DNA of 64,000 nucleotides from Centroberyx gerrardi (lineage: Eukaryota > Chordata > Actinopteri > Beryciformes > Berycidae): assembly GCF_048128805.1 (NCBI RefSeq), contig NC_136001.1, positions 5,411,001 through 5,475,000 of the forward strand, read 5' to 3'. A program made the translations under genes and the position numbers. A model generated the notes under the pieces. It was not told where the DNA came from. It did not search any database and saw only the letters and a program-made list of their open reading frames with translations. The first letter of the stretch is position 1. The number at the start of each line of letters is the position of its first letter. Shown here piece after piece: positions 1 through 10,999 of this stretch.

Positions 1-54
1 AGGCCTTCAAATCAAGCATTAGTACACTGTGTGGGCTAAGTTACCGGACTGGTA

Positions 55-500
55 GCAGTGTTGCTAACTCTTTTCCAAGGAAAGTAGCTATTGGCTGCTG
101 AGAAAGTCGCTAGAAGTCGCCAGATGATGTCATACGATAATTTGCATATCAATATATAATGCTGCACTTGTTATGCACGCCGCGGCGTAGCCCGTTGACT
201 CCGCCCACCCGGGCCAGTTTCGGCGTACGCCGGTAACAATTACAAGTGGACCCTATCCTACAGTCCCTGCTCTCAGCGGAGGGAGGGGGCTACGCTGCGT
301 GTGGGAAGCGCTGTGATCATCAGACCTCTCTGGATTAGACAAGCAAGTAGAGAAAACCGGCATCAGCTGTACCAATTTATTGCCAAATGCTTTGAGATTC
401 AACACATTAACATTGCTTCCCATGGTCAGAAAAAGTCGCCAGATTTGTCGCTAGTCGCTTTTGAGAAATACAGTCGCCAGGGAGGTTGGTAGTCTTTTGA
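55..500. repeat. Degenerate interspersed repeat split by a second repeat
   Basis: Two blocks, about 60-140 and 425-500, share the phrase AGTCGCCAG with neighbouring AGTCGCTAG or GTCGCTAGTCGC wording, and look like halves of one old repeat. Between them, 179-253 ends in ACAAGTGGACCC and is similar to the reverse complement of 20732-20815, so it is a copy of another mobile repeat. No coding potential is convincing here; the short ORF at 301-492 lies inside the repeat. Class is not known. Confidence 0.5.
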
Positions 501-545
501 TTCACTTGCGCCACCGTAAAGTCGGATGATGTTATTCCCAACACT

Positions 546-805
546 GCCTATATGTAATTGGTCTCTTACCTACCTGTAGTACTTGGAACCACAGAGAATA
601 AAGTCAACTGTCAGTTGAAACGGTGAGCTACGTTGCTAGGCCTCTTGCTGCTAACAATGAGTCCAAATGGGGTTTGTCAAAATATCTTCAAAAAAGCCAT
701 TTATAGGCTCCACAGCTGAGAGTAAACATGACACAGTTCCACCAATGTTCTCTGTGAGTCCAAGTACTACAGGTACTGTATGTAAGAAGCCAATTATGTA
801 TAGGT
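546..805. repeat. Long imperfect inverted repeat (foldback element)
   Basis: The arm at about 546-598 (TAATTGG, then CTGTAGTACTTGGA, then CACAGAGAA) is repeated in reverse complement at about 748-805. A loop of roughly 150 bp separates the arms. This is the layout of a foldback MITE. It lies 80 bp beyond the last visible ldlrad2 exon, so it may sit in the final intron of that gene. Confidence 0.6.
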
Positions 806-884
806 CCAAAATTGTCAAACTTATCCTTTAAAGTTTGGATATCGACATCGCAACAAACATGCACCGCCCAACCACCTGACTGAC

Positions 885-3800
885 CTTTGCACCCGGTGGT
901 CAGGTTTTCTTCCAAGTCACTTCCGTCCCCACAGTTGTCAATGCCCTTGTCGTCACACACCAGGCTCAGTGGGATACACTTCCCATTCCTGCAGGTGAAG
1001 TAGGGCTCACCGTTGCACTCTGACTGGTTGAAACCTGAAGAGTGAGAGACCATCAAGGAGGATAACAGAGGAGGAGAATGCCTGAGTAGAAAGATCTAGT
1101 CTGCTGTTTGGGTGTCACGTAATGACAACAATGAATTAATGAACAACCACAGTTTGTTATGACTGTGGTTAAGCCATTTTTTGGAGCAGCCAACCAGCAT
1201 TCAAGGTCTAATACTGTACACATTCAAAATTTCCTCTATTGATATACATATAAATAGAGAATATTAAATGAGGATATTGTTCAAATTTGATTTTGTTTGA
1301 GTGGTTAAATTTAAAGTTATTGCATTTTCAATTGCATTCACTCATTTTTCCACCGGAAGTTTCAGACATGGTTGAGTATTGTGAGGACTTAACTTCAATT
1401 CAATTTAACTAATTCAATTCAACTTTTAACTAAACTACTTACATTTGCAAGATATCATGAAGAACATTATTCTTATCCTGAGCCTTGTTGTCAAAGCACA
1501 AGGATATTTAAGGAGAGGATCCCCAGCAACATAAACTATAGTTGAATTTTGCCATTATTATATTTATCAGAAGGTGGAGTAACAAGAAAATATGTACACA
1601 TGGTTATTTTAATCCTGGATTTTATTGCCCCCACCGAGGATAAAGAAAGTTGTGAAATTCATCAATAAATCACGATGAAGACAAAAAGTATTTTCCGATG
1701 TGGATCCCTGAGGCAGAATCCGCTCCACTGATCATCAGCGTCTAAAATTAATATCTGTTTAGGGGTCCCAAGAATGAAGAAGTGAGATGATCATGAGGTG
1801 ATTTGTATCATTTGGTATATTTTCATATTGTATACTTTCATTAATTTTTTTTCTTTGTCTCAGCCTAGTGCTGTTATTTTGCACACCCTCACAATGCTGT
1901 AATGCAATTTTGTCCCATATTTACATTCATTCATTTCTGTTTAATATGTTCTTGATATGTTGGAATTGTCGCTATGTTTAAACCCCTAATTTGCTCTATT
2001 CTTGTTTATATTCTATTTTTTCTTATCTTAGAACTATTCACTGCTGTAACAACTCATTTTTCCAAGAAAGTTTAATCTTCCATCATCTTACGTACGTTCC
2101 ACCAAAATACCTGAGACCCCAAGCATCCATAGCATAAATGGACGTGTCTCTGTCTGTCTCACCCAGCCTGAAGGAGGTGAAGTCCCCTACAAAGTCGACT
2201 CTGGGCTGAGTCCCCCGGGTCACCAGTCGCAGGGTCAGGTAGTTCCCTGTAGACAGCACCGGCCGGGGCGGGCTCTTCCCACACAGCGGCGGCCCAATGG
2301 GCGGCGAGTTCCTGTCCCGACCGTCGTAGAACTGAATGTAGGAGCCGGCGTGGCACGGATCCCCCGGACCCTCGCCGGGCGTGGGCTCCAGTCGCGGGTT
2401 GACAGGGGCGGAGCCACGAGGGGACTCGGGTAAGATAGGGGCCGGACTTAGAGGCGCCACTCGCAGCAAGCTGTAGACCAGGAAGAAGCGGAAGTGGAAC
2501 TGGACCTTGTCTTTAGGGGAAGTGGCCTGCATGGTGAGGTGGCAGTCGGTCCCCATGGTCACGAAGTAGTATTTCTTGGACTCCTGGTGCGAGTTGACGA
2601 TCATGCCGTCGCCCCGGATAGTCTGGCCACAGAAGTCCACCACGTTCACTAATGGGGAAAAGACACCAGAGATGGTATCCTCAGTTGGAGACGATCTGAT
2701 AACGTCTCAGTTGTACCGTGAACTTGGGCATTTTTTGCACTTTAGTTGAGCTAAAGAGCACAAATAAATAGTTTTTTGTCTTATTCACCAAGAAATGTAT
2801 GCAAATCAAGTTCATAAGTCAACCACTTGCAAGCGTAAATTGTGAGCTTCACCTGTAACACTAATCTACCAAGGCTGCCACCGTGCGCCCTATATACTTG
2901 GAACGTTCTCTGATCTGATCTGACATCCTAGGATGGAAAGGATTTCCTGGGTATGGGCTAGTGCATGGCATTGTGATTTGGTCATGTTGGTGATATGGCG
3001 CTTCTCCCTGCGCAAACATTTAGTGAATCTGGGCCTCTGAGTTGCTCACAGACACTTCAGCAGGGTGGATGCCTACTGTTGCAGGGGCTTAAGGACGATT
3101 TCCTGGTCTATGCCACCCTGATACCTGCCTAAATGTATAGCTAAACAGGGCAGCTAAAACAAAATCTTACCACACAAATGAGAACACTGAAGAGTTAACT
3201 GACCTTAGAATATGAATAAGAATAACCTTCTCTGATATTTAAAGTTTTAGGTTTGCCAGGAAGAATTTCCCTTATAGCACAATGGTAGATGTTGAATGTG
3301 AATCTGGTCTGTTAGAGGGTGTGAAATCAAACATGATCAGCATGGTCATGGTTTGAGAAGCAGCTCCCTGCTCATCCTGAAAGAGTCTAAGGACAGATGG
3401 GGTGGGCAGATCCTGCTCCAGCAGCCCCCACCCAGCCCCCCACCCCACCCTGCCTCTGGGCTGCAGGCCAAATAATGAGAAAATTTACGACCACCCCTGG
3501 AGTTTATTAGCTCCGTTTCCCTGGGAGACAACTAGATCCTCCTGCACTGACCTCCAGGAATGTCCCAAAGCCGGGGAGCCCCTGTTGGTGGGAAACCGCT
3601 CATCCCCTCTCCACTGCACAAGTAAATACAATGCCTGGGGGACACTGTCCAAAACATGCATGGCCGTAGGACGCCATGTCCCCAGTAAAGGTTTTTTACA
3701 AGCTGAAAATTCAACACTTTTAAACACTATGATTGTAATTGAGTCCATTTCAGAAAGCAAATGCAGAGGGCGGGGATGGGTCAAGGTCCTGGATGACACA

Positions 3801-4285
3801 CTGTAGTGAAAAATGCCTCTGAGACAGCATTGTCTGGAAAGGGCAGCTGCCTCATTGGCCGTCCATGTGTTATCCTGTCATGTTTGTGACTCAGTACAAG
3901 CTCACACTTTACTATTTTAGACTTCAAGTTGAGTGACTGCATTCAGTGAACAATCCTGCTGTATGCCAACCTCTGATGCAAACAAAGTAGAATAGAACAA
4001 TGAATAAACATGAACAAATACGCCTAAATGAGGCTGCAGTGTGTGAATGGAGTCCCATGGCTCCTGACTGTTACAGGCCTAGTTCATTTCAAAATCATTA
4101 AATACTAAACTTGTTGTTATGATGCTTTATGGCTACAGATGATTTGATCCTTTAGTTTGGAATATAATTTTTATAAGTAGCTATTACTGTTGCATAGCCT
4201 GCATTTTGTAGGCTATGCAAAATAAGGAAATATTGTGCCTTACTTCTTTACATCTCATAAAGCAAAATAATATATATATATGTAT

Positions 4286-4353
<68 letters not shown>

Positions 4354-4894
4354 ATAATAATATAAAATTTTCACAGTATGTGTGTGAGACTTTTTGGAAG
4401 GAAAATCAAATATTAAAATCTAAATCAAATCGTCTGCATTTTCTAAAATCCATCATCCAAATTGTTATGAAATTAACTAAAACTTCTACTAGGCTGATTA
4501 AACTAGTACTACTACTACTAGTAGCAGCCTGCTACTACTAGGCTACTACTAGGCCTACTAATAATAATGAGAAGGAGAAGAAGAAGAAGAAGAAGAAGAA
4601 GTAGAAGAAGAAGAAGAAGAAGAAGAAGAAGAAGAAGAAGAATTAAAAATTAAGAAAGCCTAGCGCACTTAGAGCGCCATGCTGGGCACTGAGAAATAAA
4701 TTGCGCACACAAGTCAGTGCGTCAGACTGATGGCAACAAGAGACAAGACGCACGAATCAACGCCGGTACCAGTGTTTAAAATCGGTGTCCGTCTCCTTAC
4801 CGGTCTCGATGGCTCTGCTCTGGAGTGCCATAAAGCCAATCAGGATGAAAAGCTTGGCCAGGCGCTGAAACAGGCGCTCCGCCACCAACTCCAT
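885..4894 (-). CDS. ldlrad2: LDL receptor class A domain-containing protein 2 (3 visible exons, 3' end not seen)
   Basis: Three exons on the minus strand join in phase. Exon 1 (4894-4801) starts with MELVAERLFQ and encodes a hydrophobic leader around LAKLFILIGFMALQ, a likely signal peptide. Exon 2 (2648-2163) encodes a CUB-like domain with the family phrases DFCGQT, FHFRFFLVYSL, GSYIQFYDG and VDFVGDFTSFRLG. Exon 3 (1034-885) encodes one LDL-receptor class A module, with CRNGKCIP and the calcium-cage stretch DNCGDGSD. All junctions are GT-AG and phase 1, giving 730 coding bases. The order matches human LDLRAD2, a poorly studied secretory-pathway protein. The expected last exon (C-terminal tail) is not recognisable in 1-884 and may lie outside the window. 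The start codon has no competing upstream in-frame ATG that I can see. Identification is strong; function is unknown. Confidence 0.88.
1035..2162. other. ldlrad2 intron 2, no feature recognised
   Basis: AT-rich intron sequence between the CUB-like exon and the LDLa exon. It contains poly-T and TTTATT runs but I see no exon, RNA gene or classifiable repeat. Confidence 0.6.
2649..4800. other. ldlrad2 intron 1 with two microsatellites
   Basis: The 2.1-kb first intron. It holds a TA-rich microsatellite (about 4269-4348) and a GAA/AGA microsatellite (about 4568-4642). The ORFs in 3402-3806 overlap on both strands and resemble no family I know, so I do not call them. Confidence 0.6.
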
Positions 4895-5046
4895 CACCGG
4901 AGCTGCGAGAAGTGCGCACTGGAGATGCCCAAAGTTAAAGTTACACAGGTGTTATCAGCGCCATTATATCTGCGGATAAAGTTCGCATTCTATTGGCAGA
5001 GGGAAGAGAAGGGTTCGCCTATAGGAAGGAATATAACGTCCTTTAA
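4895..5046. promoter_or_regulatory. Putative bidirectional promoter, ldlrad2 and divergent ORF
   Basis: This 152-bp spacer separates the ldlrad2 start codon (minus) from the ATG at 5047 (plus). It contains an inverted CCAAT box (CTATTGGCAG, about 4990-4999). A second CCAAT lies at about 5153 inside the plus ORF. There is no obvious TATA box for either direction. Promoter activity is inferred from geometry only. Confidence 0.4.
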
Positions 5047-5217
5047 ATGCTTCCTCTGGCCGCCCTGCTCTCCATCATACTGGCTTTCTTCCATTTGAAC
5101 CTCCTCTCGGTCCCCCCCATCGACGTGTCCCGCCGCTACCATGACAACGCCCAACCAATCAGCTGTCAAGGTCGGCCGGAAAAAGCTCCGAAGTTGAGCG
5201 ATTTTGTTTTAAAATAA
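5047..5217 (+). CDS. Small hydrophobic-leader ORF or first coding exon, 56 codons
   Basis: An ATG at 5047 opens a 56-codon frame ending with TAA at 5215-5217. The protein begins MLPLAALLSIILAFFHLNLL, a textbook signal peptide or membrane anchor, followed by a polar part around VPPIDVSRRYHDN with one cysteine. Codon choice is GC-rich at third positions, unlike the AT-rich surroundings. A candidate splice donor, CAAG then GTCGGC, lies near 5170, so this may be exon 1 of a longer plus-strand gene. I did not find later exons. I recognise no family. It is divergent from ldlrad2 and could share its promoter. It could also be a chance ORF in a GC-rich promoter region. Confidence 0.35.
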   Translation: MLPLAALLSIILAFFHLNLLSVPPIDVSRRYHDNAQPISCQGRPEKAPKLSDFVLK

Positions 5218-5224
5218 ATAAATA

Positions 5225-5510
5225 AATAAAAGCCTTCCCACCGTGGCCCTGATGTAAAATTCCACGGCTTTTCCTTGACTTTCTAGAACTAAATCACAGC
5301 GCTGTTCTTAAACCATCTAATGCAATGAATGTGTGAGACAAATTGGAAACTAGTGACCCATTTGTAAAGTTCCCTAATATTCCTTGACTTCCCCAGAGAA
5401 TTTATCAAACTCCCTGACTGTCCCTGTCTGGAATACACCTCTTTAAATTCCATGATAGTCCAGAAATTCCATGACCAGTGAGAAGGCTGGAAAGCGTACA
5501 AATTGTCACG
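5225..5510. repeat. Interspersed repeat of the 'ttccttgactttc' type
   Basis: The block repeats short phrases such as TTCCTTGACTT, TTCCATGA and CCCTGACTGTCCCTG. This is a low-complexity style I associate with teleost interspersed repeats. There is no coding signal, and termini cannot be defined. Confidence 0.4.
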
Positions 5511-6438
5511 TTTGGGTTAAAAAATAATAATGAGAAATAAAAAATTATAATAAAAACCCCATAACCCCAACTTTGGTGATTTTTCACGTCTTAACTTCAA
5601 TTGAAGGATTAGGCTACTCGGCTAATTTGTGTTACTTTCATTGTTCCCAACACATTATGTTAATTGCAACACATGCAGACACAACATATGGTGAAAGTAA
5701 TATATGCTGTGTTGGAAAGTAGCTCAAAGGTGTGCTGTCCCAAACTAGACACACTGATGTGTTGAATCGGACAAATCCGTTTCAAGAGTGTTCATCCCTT
5801 GTTCACTGATTATTCCCTTAAAAAAAACAACATTAAACATTAAACTCACAAATGCATATCCATCAAGATAAAAACAAGGTTGTTCTCTAACGTCCTGATA
5901 AGATAATATTTTGGAAGTTTTTCACCCAGCAGCGATGATAAATTCATATAATGTGTACAAAACAAAACAAAACAATAAATTCGTCATGTTATGCAGTGAA
6001 AATGACATTTTGGGTGAAAATAAATTAGATACAATCCAATACAACAATTAGATTAATTTACTACAGATTTCTCCTTAACGGTACTCTTAGCCAAGGGTTA
6101 AGATAACCCTAGGCTAAGAATGTGCTGTGTGAAAAGCCCTAACTGCTGCAACAGCTGTGCTGTCTTCTGCACTTCTGGATCATTTGTATCTATTATCATT
6201 GCTATTATTACTCTTATTTTTTAATTTATTTGATCCACTTGCTACAACAACCCTCCTTCCACTTGTTTAACAGAGTACAGATAGGTGAAACGGTGCATCA
6301 AATCCCTCCTTACCACCAGTACATGAAAACATCACTACCAAGCAAAAGTGTGTTTTTTTGTTTATTGCTACTTGTGTCTTGAGATCAGAGACGTCAGGTA
6401 GCTGGTTGATGCGCTCCTGGACCTCCTTGGTTATGTGT

Positions 6439-6484
<46 letters not shown>

Positions 6485-8929
6485 GTATACGTTTATGTTC
6501 ATACATGTATGCCAAACTAGCACACAAATAGAATGAGTCCCACTTTCCCTTTACAGAAATTGTTTTGTTTACATACTTGAAGCAATGTACTTTTTTTTTT
6601 TCTGTTCCAGGATAGACATTTTGTTTTGAAGACTACGGAACAATAAAAAAGTCATTCTATCAGGTGGGACATTTAGTTGTAGAATTGCAAACATTCAGGG
6701 ACTTTCCTCTTCATGCGTAGCTAGTTTGTCATGTCATCATTGTTTGCCTGCAGAGTTGACGTTTTGTTAGAAGGGTTAGTATTGGTGCTAATGGTGCCAG
6801 AGGTTTTCTGCAGCAGTTCATCACTGGTGAGCTGACAGCTGTACAGATCTCAGAGAGACTGCAATAAATATATTCATTTTCCAATAGACTTCTGCCTTGA
6901 ACCTAAATGAATAGGAAATGTGACCTATTTTGCTTTAGTTGGACGCAAAGCTAGGTGATGATATTACAGCATGATGATGATGAGACAGTGGGAGCAGTGA
7001 CAGGTGACAGGTCACCTCAGTACACTGTTACATCTGTTTCTGCTCATTCATTTGTTCATAGCATACACATACACACATACACATGGCTTCTGTAGATCAA
7101 TGGCAACATGATTAGAGTTAACCTACTGTGGGATCTGTTTCATCCAAAATTGAATCTGTGCTGAACTTATACTGTTGGATATCAATTTGTTCAGTGCATT
7201 CCAGGCACTGAACTTTTCCATTTCCACAACTTGTCTTGTGGCTGCGTTGCATTCTGGACTATTGAGGCTACTGTCCGTGGAGAAATTGTCTCTTCTACAG
7301 CGATTTCCCCCTGTAGGACTGTTGCATGTTGGTGCAAAATGGTGGCTCTAGAAAGAAGCTGACACCAACACCTGAGTTTACCTGACAGTCCATATAGAGG
7401 AATTATCCAACCACACACTTTGTTGTTAACTTACTCTCAGCCTAATCTTCTAAAGAAAATAAAGATGTGAGTAAGCCCTGGGCTAAGAGTTGGCCATGGG
7501 TTAAATGTCTGTGTGTGAACAGGGGTTAAGCTAACACTGGGCTGACTGTTAGCCCAGGGTTAAGATATCCCTAGGCTAAGAATGTGCTGTGTGAAAAGCC
7601 CTGTGCATGTGCAACAACTTCCTTACTGACTGCTATAAGCACTAATTATGCTATTGAGGGAAAACCCATAGTTTATGGGGTATACAATACCTTTTTTTTT
7701 TTTTATGCCAGAAGTTATATTTTTTATTCTAGCTGACGACCTTGACACATGCTGATATAGAGGAGGAGGGTGTCCACAATCCATTGTCCCGCCCCCATTG
7801 GGTAGCAGAGTGCATTCAGACTGGGACCAGTGGGCCAGTGGACTACATTCAGCCATCTGTCTTCCTCTGCCTCATAGATACAAAGTTCAACCACTGCCAC
7901 TCATACGTCCCTCATTGCAATGCTGAGACAAAAAAGCCACCTCAAACACAAAGGGATCCTAGGGCTAGTGTGTCACTCCCATGAACAAATTCAATTAGAA
8001 AAGTTCATTTCCTGGAGAAAATGTATGATGATAGCTGAAAGCAGCTGTTTTCTTCAGCATGAACAATAATAACAATAATAAGTTGGTTATGGAATTACCA
8101 AAAAGTACCAACTAGTTAAGTGATGTGCTCAAAAAAGGACTAACCCTTTACTGCAAAGCTACAGATATTGAAAATTCAACTTGTCCTGAATAATCTCATA
8201 TATATTTTGTGTTGATATTGGGAGATTTTAATATTTTACTTAGCCTTTAAAATAGTCAAGTTCATAATGGCTGCACCTAAGTATAATTAGTCAAAAAAAC
8301 AAAACAAACATTTAATTGTAGCTATACAACATTTTCATGTTTTTTCTCCATAATTTCTTCATAGTTTAAATATCTTTTATTTAATATCTTTATAGTTTAA
8401 GAATCTTTTTATGGGAAAAGATGAAGACGTTTTTTTTTCATTTTCATGAAAATCCATTTCCACATACAGAACGTTTTGTTGCTGATAGACAAATTATCAT
8501 ATTTATTGAGTTTAACTTTTAACTATAATTTCATCTTCAGTTTTCTCAGTTCCAATGGAAGTGGAAGTTCCCCAGAATAATAGAATTGATACTCTTTTGC
8601 CAGATTTAGATTTTTTTGAATTATTTGTTGTTTTTTCTAGAAAGAGCTCATACCTGTGCTTTTATTTTGAAAGCAAAATCACTAAACTGGAAGCTTTCTG
8701 CAGCTTGTTTAATGGAGATACTATCAAACAGAACCCTTCCCCTTTTTGTCCCAGGATTTTTTTTGCCCATTTCTTTTTGCCTTCATTACAGTTAAAAGTG
8801 TAGAGACAGGAAAGAGAGAGGAATGACATGCAACACTGTCATGAATAACCTCCTCTGTCATCTTAACTTGTTAGTATTTTGAATGATTTAAATCAGAAAT
8901 GTCATAAGCTTTTTAGGAAATATATATAC

Positions 8930-8984
<55 letters not shown>

Positions 8985-9059
8985 TATGCATCATTTATAC
9001 GAATAAAACAAAAACAAAATTATCACTGCTATTTATTAGACCAAATAGATAATGTGGCA
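5511..9059. other. Gene-poor region with microsatellites and a duplicated block
   Basis: I find no supported gene. A GT microsatellite runs about 6438-6481 and a CA microsatellite about 8936-8982. A block of about 45 bp ending GAATGTGCTGTGTGAAAAGC occurs at about 6094-6139 and again, same orientation, at about 7560-7603. The ORFs here (7191-7418, 7623-7856, 8555-8803) resemble nothing I know. Confidence 0.6.
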
Positions 9060-9245
9060 TTCATAATGTTCGTTCATTGCCTTTACCTGCTTATTCGGGA
9101 CAGACAATCACTCACTCACATTCACAGCTATGGACAATTTAGAGTCTCCAATCCTCCTGACTTGCATGTCTTTGGACTGTGAGAGAAAATCAGACCGCCC
9201 ACAGGAAATCCACATGAACACAATGAGAACACACAAACTCCACAC
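9060..9245. repeat. Degenerate teleost interspersed repeat
   Basis: The phrase CTTGCATGTCTTTGGACTGT, followed by AGGAAATCCACATG and ACAAACTCCACAC, is a familiar text of a widely dispersed fish repeat. Class (SINE or LINE tail) is not certain from sequence alone. Confidence 0.5.
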
Positions 9246-9363
9246 TTCTCGCAGTATTGCTTTATTTTAAATGAAAGACAGCAGAGGCTCAATAGAGATC
9301 ACAACCGTACATCAGTAACAGTGAATTTCTTTACCGTATTTCATCATATTGAGTATTTCTGCA

Positions 9364-9874
9364 TCAGCATTTCCCAGAGAACACAGTGAATGTTTGGTCA
9401 TTATAGGCATTCTGCAGTTTAGCCTCTAGACCCGTGACAGTCTCAGGCTGCACTATACCATTTTGATCCGGCCCAATGAAATAAGAAGATTCCCATTAGG
9501 GTCAATGCAACAGGAGGCGGTCCAGTAAAACTCAGCCACCCTAACACATCTGTAGCTGTAGCTGCAGGAATCATTTGATTTCCAGGAATCACACCAGTAA
9601 CTACATAGGCTGGGGCGCAACTCTTTAGGGTGTTAGCCAGGTCCTTCTCATGTTTCTTCCACTGGCCACGGTTGAAGCGGCCGCCCTGAGGGGCCGCGTT
9701 GGTCAGGGTGAAGGTGGACTCCATGGCACGTGGAGTGTTGGTATGGAACACCGGGTAGAGGTGGCCCCTGTCATAGCTGGAGTGCTTGTAGTCTGTGTTC
9801 AGAGCCTGGTGCTGACCTATATTATTGGAGAGGCCCTGCTTATGATTCATGCAGCCGACGTTTACATTATCCAG
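9364..9874 (-). pseudogene. ENDOD1-like DNA/RNA non-specific endonuclease, broken last exon
   Basis: A splice acceptor (CACAG at about 9875-9879) opens an exon reading LDNVN, then QALNTDYKHSSYDRGHLYPV and TFTLTNAAPQ, then AYVVTGVIPGN. This is the active-site region of the ENDOD1-like NUC family, with DRGH carrying the catalytic histidine and the downstream asparagine region NAAPQ. After GVIPGN the homology jumps to a second frame (RVAEFYWTASCC) and then to a third (NGIVQPETVTGLEAKL ... FTVFSGKC, stop at 9364). Two frameshifts therefore separate three homologous segments. The first exon, with leader and N-terminal half, is not found upstream; instead a foldback MITE lies at 9926-10180. I infer a pseudogene. 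Sequencing errors are a less likely alternative because the 5' exon is also missing. In the track frame the protein ends in an unrelated tail at 9443. Confidence 0.8.
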
Positions 9875-9925
9875 CTGTGAATATTACAAGAGACATAATG
9901 ACAACAGATACATTGCATGTTTTTA

Positions 9926-10180
9926 AAGAGTAACTGAACCCCAAACCCAAAGCTGTGGTGAAGCCTGACACCTAATGGTGAAAAGTAGGGTACTGCACTG
10001 GCCTTCTGCTATTGGCTGGTCTTTGGTGCCAGGTGAGGTCACCACCTGTTGTACTCTATAGAAGGAGACATCACCTGGCTCAAAGACCAACCAATAGCAG
10101 AAGGCCAGTTCAGTACCCTGCATTTCACCATTAGGTGTCAGGCTTCACCACAGATTTGGGTTTGGGGTTTAGTTACTCTT
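9926..10180. mobile_element. Foldback MITE, about 255 bp
   Basis: The left half, starting AAGAGTAACTGAACCCC, is repeated in reverse complement by the right half, ending GGGGTTTAGTTACTCTT. The pairing continues inward through CTGTGGTGAAGCCTGACACC and CCAATAGCAGAAGGCCAGT, so nearly the whole element can fold on itself. No transposase is present. A clear target duplication is not visible. Confidence 0.8.
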
Positions 10181-10182
10181 CA

Positions 10183-10661
10183 ACAGAGGTAGTAGAAGTA
10201 CGCAAATTCCTTATTCAGGTAAAAGAGCAAATACTCATCTAAAAATGAACTCTGATAAAAGCTGAAGTACCATTTAAATTCCTTTACTCAAGTCGAAGTA
10301 TAAAAGTACATGGTCTTAAATTGACTTAAAGTATAAAAGGAAAAGTAGTCGTCTAAAAAAGGCATTTCTAATGTTCTAAACTGGTTTTCTGTGGAGCGTT
10401 AGATGAGAAAAGTCTGCAGCTCAAATCACTAACGTTAATTCTAGCACAGCTGAATTCGCTAACGTTAATTCTCTGCTCTCTTGTCGCTTCTCTCTTCTCC
10501 CTGTTGCCTCTCTCTCTGTCCCTTTCCCGAGAGTAACAAGTCTGTTTTGAAATTGAGAAGAAAGTATAGATTTTTCTTTTGAAATGTAGCGAGTAAAAGT
10601 AAATAGTCTTAAGTGAAAGAAAAATTCAAGTAACAAAGTATTTTTACTTCCCACCTCTGGC
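10183..10661. repeat. 'ACTTGAGTAAAAGTA' family repeat, copy 1
   Basis: It begins CAGAGGTAGTAGAAGTA and ends ACTTCCCACCTCTG, with internal TACTCAAGT and AAAGTATAAAAGTA phrases. The imperfect inverted ends and text match the element at 36986-37801 and the degenerate copy from 40802. The family looks like a non-autonomous hAT element; this copy is diverged. Confidence 0.55.
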
Positions 10662-10953
10662 TTTTAACCCTTATCATACAGAGGAGTTAATGATTGGTTA
10701 AAGGTGTGTTCCAGCCGAGCTCAGTTCCCATAAAAACCTGCACCTTTTTTTCCCTGCTTTTTACTCTTATACATGTATACCTGTTCGAAGAAAACTTAAC
10801 AGACAGTACACATGTATACACAGGGGTACAGTCTACAGCTCCGCTCAGCCGGAGGCCAGGTCAAAGGTCAGCTCCCGTCAACCTCTTGGCAGCCAGCAGA
10901 GACAAAAAGCACTGAATGGGACGGAGACGCTCTGCGCCCGCCCGACAAAATGA

Positions 10954-10956
<3 letters not shown>

Positions 10957-10995
<39 letters not shown>
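10957..10995. repeat. CA dinucleotide microsatellite
   Basis: An uninterrupted run of about 19 CA units. The ORFs crossing it on both strands are repeat artefacts. Confidence 0.95.
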
Positions 10996-10996
<1 letters not shown>

Positions 10997-10999
10997 CAT

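Noticed and set aside
5047..5217. Plus ORF as a shadow of ldlrad2
   Set aside because: It lies wholly upstream of the ldlrad2 start codon and does not overlap its coding sequence, so it was kept as a separate low-confidence candidate.
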